A program made the translations under genes and the position numbers. From the NCBI GenBank assembly GCA_050084985.1, contig JBITNC010000001.1, forward strand, positions 38,316,001 to 38,380,000: 64,000 nt of DNA. The letters run 5' to 3'. The notes below the pieces were generated by a model. That model searched no databases. It was not told the DNA's origin and was given only the letters and a program-made list of their open reading frames with translations. Position 1 is the first letter of the stretch, and each line of letters opens with the position of its first letter. Source of the DNA: Nageia nagi. Taxonomy: Eukaryota; Pinophyta. Of this stretch, positions 58,191 through 64,000 are shown one piece after another.

Positions 58191-58810
58191 TTCTATCTCA
58201 ATTGGTATAAGTGAAGCTACACTTGCCATTGCATTAGCCAACCTATTATTGTTCCTTGGAATTTTTCTAATTGATACTCTTTAAAGCAAGTTAGGATTTT
58301 TGTGATAAGGACTTTATATGGAATAAGCTTCTCATCCTTGGTATTGTAGATCTCATTGACTTGATTTACTATCAGTGCCCATAAATATGCAAATGTGTAA
58401 TACTAATCTCTATAGCTATTTTTAATCCTCATATGAGAGCTTAATATTCTACCATATTCTTAGTGCATTCAAATTATAGTTGGTATGACATGGGAATAAC
58501 ATCATTCTAAGATGATACCAATGTTATTCCTACTACTAAACCTTGTATACATTATGATCCATCAAAATACATTTTCCAAGAGTTTTGACACCTCTAAAAA
58601 AGGAAAGTTGACATTCTTTTTTTCTTCAGAAGAAAGCCACAAGTGATCCTCTTCTATACATTTTGTGATTTTTGCCAAAGAAAATTCATCCTAAAATTCT
58701 TCTTTAATTCTATACTAACTTTCATGGGAAACTCTATAATAAAATTTATGACTGCCTACCCTTTAACTATTTTTGTTTCATAAACTTGAGGTCAAATCTT
58801 GAAGTAGCAT
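58191..58810 (-). pseudogene. Archaeal-type RNase H, uninterrupted copy
   Basis: 58191-58498 duplicates 56193-56508 and continues without the copia insert into the N-terminal half of the domain: near 58570-58420 the minus strand reads VGITLVSS and FECTKNMVEY.ALI.GLKIA, matching the GVV...P......L.F..TNN.AEYEAL..GL pattern of plant retroelement RNase H. It therefore shows the pre-insertion sequence. Stops occur, and the catalytic residues cannot all be confirmed. Confidence 0.65.
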
Positions 58811-58813
58811 GAT

Positions 58814-59868
58814 CTATTTTGCTAACCTTCCATTAAGGCATGGTTTTGACATCAGATATCTTAACGGGTCTATTTGAGTAAGTGCATGTGTTATGCTATT
58901 GATCATATAATGCCTCAAAATCTTAGTAGCAAACACTATATATTGACATAACTTCTTAATGGGTGTGTACCTGGTTTCATATTCTTTCAATGTTTTACTA
59001 ATAAAATAGACTGCTCTCTCTTTACCATCTTCTTCCTTCTTTGCCAACATTACCCCAAATGTATGTTCTATAGCTGGACATAGAGCTAAAGAGATTCTCC
59101 ATGCCTATATGGAGCTACTACTAGTGGATGTAGCAAATACTCTTTTATTCTATCAAATGCTTCTTGACACTTAACATCCCATTTAAACTCAACTTCTTTA
59201 TTAAGTAAATGAGACATAAGAGCTATCTTATCTATTAATTGATAAATAAATATTTTAACAACTTGAATCTTACCTTGGAGGCTTCTCAATTGCTTAAGAT
59301 TTGTAGGAGGAGACATTTCTATGATGGCCTTAATTTTCATTGGATCCACTTCAACTCCTCTCCTAGAGACAATGTGGCCCAAGAGTTTTCCTGATGATAC
59401 CCCAAATACATATTTTTGAGGCTTGATTCTTAACTTTTACTTCTTCATCCTTTCAAATTCTATTTTTACATCCTTTACATGGTCTTATTTATTCTTTGAT
59501 TTTATCAAGATATCATCTAAATAGACCTCTATTATTCTATGAATAAAGTCATGAAACATGGCTATCATTGCTCTTTGATATTTGGCCCTTGCATTCTTAA
59601 TACCAAATGGCATTACCTTGTAGCAAAAATTTCCCCAAGGAGTTCTAAAGGCTATTTTATGTTGATCACTTTCCTTAATTTTTATTTGATTATATCCTAA
59701 AAATCCATCCATAATTGATAACATCTTGTAACCTGCCAACCTATCAATGATCATATCTATGTTGCGTAATGGGAAGTCATCTTTTGGACATGCTTTATTA
59801 AGATCTTTGAAATTAGTACATACACTAATTTCACCTATAGGATTTTTTACCATAACTACATTGGCCAT
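58814..59868 (-). pseudogene. Reverse transcriptase and RNase H
   Basis: RT in the open piece 59868-59485: MANVVMVKNPIGEISVC, FKDLNKACPKDDFPLRNID, LSIMDGFLGYNQIKI, GIKNARAKYQRAM and the active site VYLDDILIKS, with catalytic Asp residues present. A break near 59430 leads to 59382-59086 (MGHIVSRRGVEVDP, LRSLQGKIQ, FKWDVKCQEAFDRIKEYLL) and RNase H 59050-58814 (ERAVYFISKTL, YTPIKKLCQYIVFATKILRHY, DPLRYLMSKP). This is the Ty3/gypsy order RT then RNase H. It copies element RNA inside particles. A few stops and one shift break it, but it is the best preserved pol part of the window. Confidence 0.9.
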
Positions 59869-61855
59869 CCATTATAAATAATCAATGGGTCTAATAAAAC
59901 TAGCTTTGAATAATTTCTCAATTTCCTTCTTGACTAGTAAAGAAATCTAAAAAGGTATCTTTCTCAATTTTTGCTTTATAGGAACTACTCTTTTCTTAAT
60001 AACCAAGTTATCTACTACAAAATTTTCATTAATCTAGGCATATCTTTATATGACTATGTAAATAATTCAAAATAATCATGAAAATATTGAATCAATTCAT
60101 TTTGCAAAGGTTTCTTAAGGAGCTTGCCCATTTTTAAGAATCATGGTGTCTCTTGAGAACCAATGTTTACCTTCTCTATCTCTTCATTCAACAAGTCATC
60201 TTTGATTCTGATGGTGTGAGAAATGGCAACTTTCCCAACCCTTCAATTTTATCCTCCATAGATTCACGAAAGCAAGCATGTACATCTAGATAATGTTTGT
60301 GAGTCCTCTTTTCATGCCTAGCTAGATATTTAGTGCTAGCACCCATAGATTCTAAAAAAACATCATCATTCTCAAACAATTCTATAGCATGTATTGCATC
60401 TTCATCATCTATTTCACATTCAATAATAAAGCAATTTTGATTATCTCTAACCTGTTCATCTTCTTGCATTAATAATAGATAACTAACCTGATCATCATGA
60501 CCATCTCCATGATATGGAATGATACAACATTTATTTTCCTTTGTGATTTCCTCTAAAGAGGATCGTCGGTAGTCTTTATGGAGCCTAGAGGAGTGTGGGC
60601 AATCCTTTTCCTAAGCCTCCTACCATCCATCCAAGTCTCTCTTCAAATTGATGTTCTTGGCATCCATGATGGTGTATGAACCAAACTTGATATCCTTGAT
60701 GTTAATTCTTTGTACTTCTTTTCTATAGATATGATCATTCTTAGCAAGGATGGCCTCATCTTCTCATCACATGAAATAAATCCATTCATAATTGATAACA
60801 TCTCATAACCTACCAACCTATCAATGATCATATCCATATTACGTAATGGGAATTCATCTTTTGGACATGCTTTATTAAGATCTTTGAAATTAGTACATAC
60901 TATAATTTCACCTATAGGTTGTTTTACCATAACTACATTGGCCATCCATTCTAAATAATCAATGGGTCTAATAAAACTAGCTTTGAATAATTTCTCAATT
61001 TCCTTCTTGACTAGTAAAGAAATCTAAAAAGGTATCTTTCTCAATTTTTGCTTTATAGGAACTACTTTTTTCTTAAAAACAAAGTTATTTACTACAAAAT
61101 TTTCATCTAATCTAGGCATATCTTTATATGACTATGTAAACAATTCAAAATAATCATGAAAAGATTAAATCAATTCATTTTGCAAAGGTTCCTCAAGGAG
61201 CTTACCCATTTTTAAGAATCATGGTGTCTCTTAAGAACCAATGTCAACATTCTCTATCTCTTCATTCAACCAAGTCATCTTTGATTCTAATTGTGTGAGA
61301 AATGGCAACTCTCCCAACCCTTTGATTTTATCCTCCATATATTCACCAAAGCAAGCATGTACATCTAGACAATGTTTGTGAGTCCTCTTTTCATGCCTAG
61401 CTAGATATTTAGTTCTAGCACCCATAGATTCTAAAAAACATCATCATTCTAAAAATTTCTATAGCATGTATTGCATCTTCATCATCTATTTCACATTCAA
61501 TAATAAAGCAATTTTGATCATCTCTAACTATTCATCTTCTTACATTAATAACATATAACTAACCTGATCATCATGACCATCTCCATGATATGGAATGATA
61601 CAACAATTGTTTTCCTTTGTGATTTCTCTAAAGAGGATATCGGTAGTCTTTATGGAGCCTAGAGGAGTGTGGATAATCCTTTTCCTAAGCCTCCTACCAT
61701 CCATCCAAGTCTCTCTTTGGATTGATGTTCTTGACATCCATGATGGTGTAACGAACCAAACTTGATATCCTTGATGTTAATTCTCTGTAATGCTTTTCTA
61801 TAGATATGATCATTCTTAGCTAGGATAGCCTCATCTTCTACATCATATGAAATAA
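59701..61855 (-). repeat. 1,077-bp direct tandem duplication inside pol
   Basis: 59701-60777 and 60778-61855 are near-identical copies covering the protease-RT linker and RT N-terminus. The junction at 60774-60782 shows AAAT microhomology. The second RT start (60945-60778) is cut off after MLSIMNGF and runs into the linker of the other copy. Linker frames (60469-60188 and 61425-61231) encode KYLARHEKRTHKH and FLT..ESKM but have no domain that I recognise. Both copies contain decayed palindromes (60558-60610 and 61636-61685). Confidence 0.88.
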
Positions 61856-61879
61856 ATATTTCAAGGATAACATATTTGC

Positions 61880-62340
61880 ACTACTTGGGTATCTACTCAT
61901 CTACTTCTAATTTATAAACATTTCCTTTAGAATAGAACTTGAAACACCTATGCAAAGTGGATGCTACTTCTTCCATGTCATCTATCCAAGGTCTCTTGAT
62001 AATGAAATTAAAAGAATATTTTCATTTGTAATGTAGAAGAGGGTCTAAAGTACCTTATTTTGTACTTTGATTAGGAGTGTGATGATTCTTGCTACATTTA
62101 TTTAGAATACCATCAAACCCCTTAACTCTCATGGTAGTCTCTTCTCTTAGAGGTATTAATTCTAGATCAAACTATGAAAGTAAGTGAGTGGTGGTAATAT
62201 TCAAAGCTTCCCCACCATCTATCAATGATCTCTTAATTGTATTACCAAAGGCACTTCCTTTAATAAATAATGGTGGATGTAACCGAGTCACATCCTTGCT
62301 ACACCTTTCACTAGGATGAAAAGTGATAACATCTCCTTTA
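61880..62340 (-). pseudogene. Aspartic protease, Tat-type
   Basis: Minus-strand reading from about 62290: HPPLFIKGSAFGNTIKRSLI runs into DGGEALNITTTHLLS, the protease active-site region with D-G-G (usual D-[TSG]-[GA]). Further on are REETTMRVKGFDGI and, near 61995, RPWIDDMEEVASTLHRCFKF, the second conserved block. It would process the polyprotein. The frame is interrupted by stops (for example between LLS and FDLELIPL), so it is inactive. Confidence 0.75.
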
Positions 62341-62639
62341 CTCCATATTTCTATTTTTTTGCAAAAGTAGTAATTGAGATGTTTCTATCTATCTAATATT
62401 TTTAAAAATTTGATTCATTATTTATTTTATGAGGTTTTGAAATTTGAAGCATTTTAAACAAACTAACCTTAGCTTGTGTATTCTTGAGTTGTTCAATGAG
62501 GTCAAAACTTATTGGGGCTTTAAGGAAGCTCTTTTTCATGTGTGACATGATCTATTGCTAGTCTTGATCTTCCTCTTGTAAGTGCTACACATACTTATTT
62601 ATGGAAAATTACATTGATATGTTGCTTTCCCCTATATCT

Positions 62640-63759
62640 TTAACCTTGATAGGACACACATAAAATCCATATTCTATGAGCCTTTGTATTTTATTTCTTA
62701 GGCCTCCACACCCATTAGTGGCATGCCCCTTGGTTTGATGATATTCATAGTATCTATCTTCCTTGTACCATGTTGGCCTCTCTACTGACTCATCTTACTC
62801 TTGCTTAGGTAAAGGTTCTAATAGTCCCTTTGCCACTAGATCTTTCAATATAAACTTGGGAGGTATAGGAAACTTAATGAATTTCCTTTATTTCTTTTCA
62901 TCTACCTTTTTTTCCACATGAATGGATTTATCTTTCTTTGGTGATTATAGCTGCTTATCCTTAGCCTTAGGTTTGTCATCATCTTGATACTTCACAAACC
63001 CTAATTTCACAAGGAATTTTTCTTTTTCCAATAGCTTATATGTCATATCAAAAAATGCTAGATGTGTGTAATCAATAACATAAGATTGTAAAGATAATTG
63101 ATAGCATCCTTGAAGATATTTTTTACCTTTTTTTTCATGAGTTTTATTTTGATTTGTTGCCATGTCTTCTTGAATTGTAATATAAACTTTTCAAGATTTT
63201 CATTACTACCTTGCCTCATAGCACATAGATTTGAAACTAGATTGAACCATTACTTCATGCTTGATATTAGGTTATACTATTCTAGAAATAAGTTGCTCAA
63301 TTCTTGAAATGATGTAACTACCTTTTGGGTAGAGAATAGAATCGTTCACAAGCCTCTCCTTCCAAACTATGAGGAAAGAACTTTAACTGTAATCTTGAAT
63401 CCACACTAATTTTGAGCTCACACTCATTTTTAAACCCTTGCAAATGTCTTCTAGGATCTCCCTCCCCACTAAAATTACAAAACTTGGTATCTTTATAATC
63501 TAGTGGTGGCATGCATAAATGGATCTCAACACATAGAGGGCTACCAAACTCAACTGAATTATCTAGTTGAATTGATCCTATTGTAGTTGATTAATATATC
63601 TTTACATACCCTCAATATTAGCTTGAATGTTTTATTATTACTTCCATCATTGTGGTCAACTCCATTAGTTGCTTCTAGTCCATCATGTTGAATATCTCCC
63701 AAGAGCTCATCAAGATCTCTTCTTGAAAGAGTTTGCAAGAATACTCTTAACTGATCCAT
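62640..63759 (-). pseudogene. gag, pol-bearing family A element
   Basis: Starts at ATG 63759 (MDQLRVFLQTLSRRDLDELL), 41 bases below a palindromic telo-box. The open piece 63512-63318 contains KFCNFSGEGDPRRHLQGFKN and HSLEGEACERFYSLP, the capsid-type Gag domain. The next, 63163-62945, continues with the C-terminal capsid part and a Lys-rich end. A YYEYHQTKGHATNGC zinc-finger-like motif (first Cys now Tyr) is near 62752-62707. This Gag is quite unlike the 739-aa Gag of the gag-only elements in its N-terminal half, even though the LTRs are related. Stops make it a pseudogene. Confidence 0.8.
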
Positions 63760-63799
63760 GTCTAAAATAACTCATAAAATTACTTATTAGTCCTAAATA

Positions 63800-63813
63800 A
63801 AACCCTAGGGTTT
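63800..63813 (-). promoter_or_regulatory. Palindromic telo-box in gag leader
   Basis: AAACCCTAGGGTTT, 41 bases upstream of the gag ATG and 41 bases from the LTR; counterpart of 25900-25913. Confidence 0.5.
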
Positions 63814-63841
63814 TAGCACAAATACTTATGATTTCATGTTA

Positions 63842-64000
63842 GGTTCACCAAAATGTTTACAAATAAAGTGTATTCAAGAATACAAATAAATGAATACCTA
63901 CAATCTTGAAAGAATATTTGTAAATTCTGAGCTAATGGATAGTAATTTATAACAAGACAATCTGATATAGAAGATAATGAATAACTAGAATCAAAATGAT
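63842..64000 (-). repeat. Primer site and 5' LTR end (cut by window)
   Basis: The primer-like TTTTGGTGAACC (63842-63853, minus strand) adjoins LTR sequence 63854-64000, which matches 53120-53265. The rest of the LTR is beyond the window. Confidence 0.85.

Larger units (their letters stand above)
53120..64000 (-). mobile_element. Pol-bearing Tat-type Ty3/gypsy element, family A
   Basis: Minus-strand element running from a 5' LTR cut by the window edge (63854-64000) through gag, protease, RT, RNase H, archaeal-type RNase H and integrase to a hairpin array, purine tract and 3' LTR (53900-53120). Bases 63854-64000 match 53120-53265. LTRs and array are related to those of the gag-only elements at 9044-16208 and 31231-40069. 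Two internal tandem duplications and a copia insert enlarge it. Every gene is broken, so this copy is dead, but it shows the family once had a full pol. Confidence 0.88.

Noticed and set aside
1-64000. Intact host genes, tRNA or rRNA genes
   Set aside because: No uninterrupted frame with a host protein domain and no tRNA-like cloverleaf or rRNA sequence was recognised. The only tRNA-related strings are retroelement primer-binding sites.

Overview
The window is AT-rich plant nuclear DNA made almost entirely of nested LTR retrotransposons. I found no intact host gene, rRNA, tRNA or CRISPR array. Old, heavily decayed insertions, captured plant-mobile-domain (PMD) gene fragments and AT-richness suggest a large-genome seed plant. 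A gymnosperm is my guess, and it is not proven by the sequence.

Layout. 1-19735: a degenerate plus-strand gag-only element (family B) whose interior carries an old tandem duplication (units 2932-7180 and 7214-19172). Each unit holds a PMD pseudogene antisense to gag. Unit A is interrupted by a copia LTR fragment. Unit B is interrupted by a very young, structurally complete element (9044-16208: 950-bp LTRs, ATATC target duplication, intact 739-aa Gag, no pol). 19736-26681: remains of a Tat-type Ty3/gypsy element (family C) on the minus strand, with its two LTRs in inverted orientation. 26682-28374: a minus-strand Ty1/copia remnant. 28380-30180: a second family B LTR plus gag. 31231-40069: an old minus-strand relative of the young element, again gag-only, carrying a plus-strand PMD pseudogene and a nested solo LTR (39173-40025). 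41560-41901: a third family B LTR. 42691-50469: a complete but decayed Ty1/copia element with 1.4-1.5 kb LTRs. 50470-53119: unassigned DNA with a 100-bp hairpin and a coiled-coil coding remnant. 53120-64000: a minus-strand Tat-type element with gag, protease, RT, RNase H, a second archaeal-type RNase H and integrase. It contains two tandem duplications and an internally deleted copia insert with 100-bp LTRs.

The strongest biological story is one LTR family (family A) with a pol-bearing form (53120-64000) and gag-only forms (9044-16208 and 31231-40069). They share LTR sequence, a U5 splice-donor-like site, a gag-3' array of roughly 40-bp repeats and a recurring 16-bp GC-rich palindrome. The youngest copy is gag-only, so it was probably mobilised in trans. 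The repeats fold into small hairpins whose stems differ between elements by paired, compensatory changes, suggesting a selected RNA structure. Two distinct gag-only families (A and B) both carry PMD gene segments antisense to gag.
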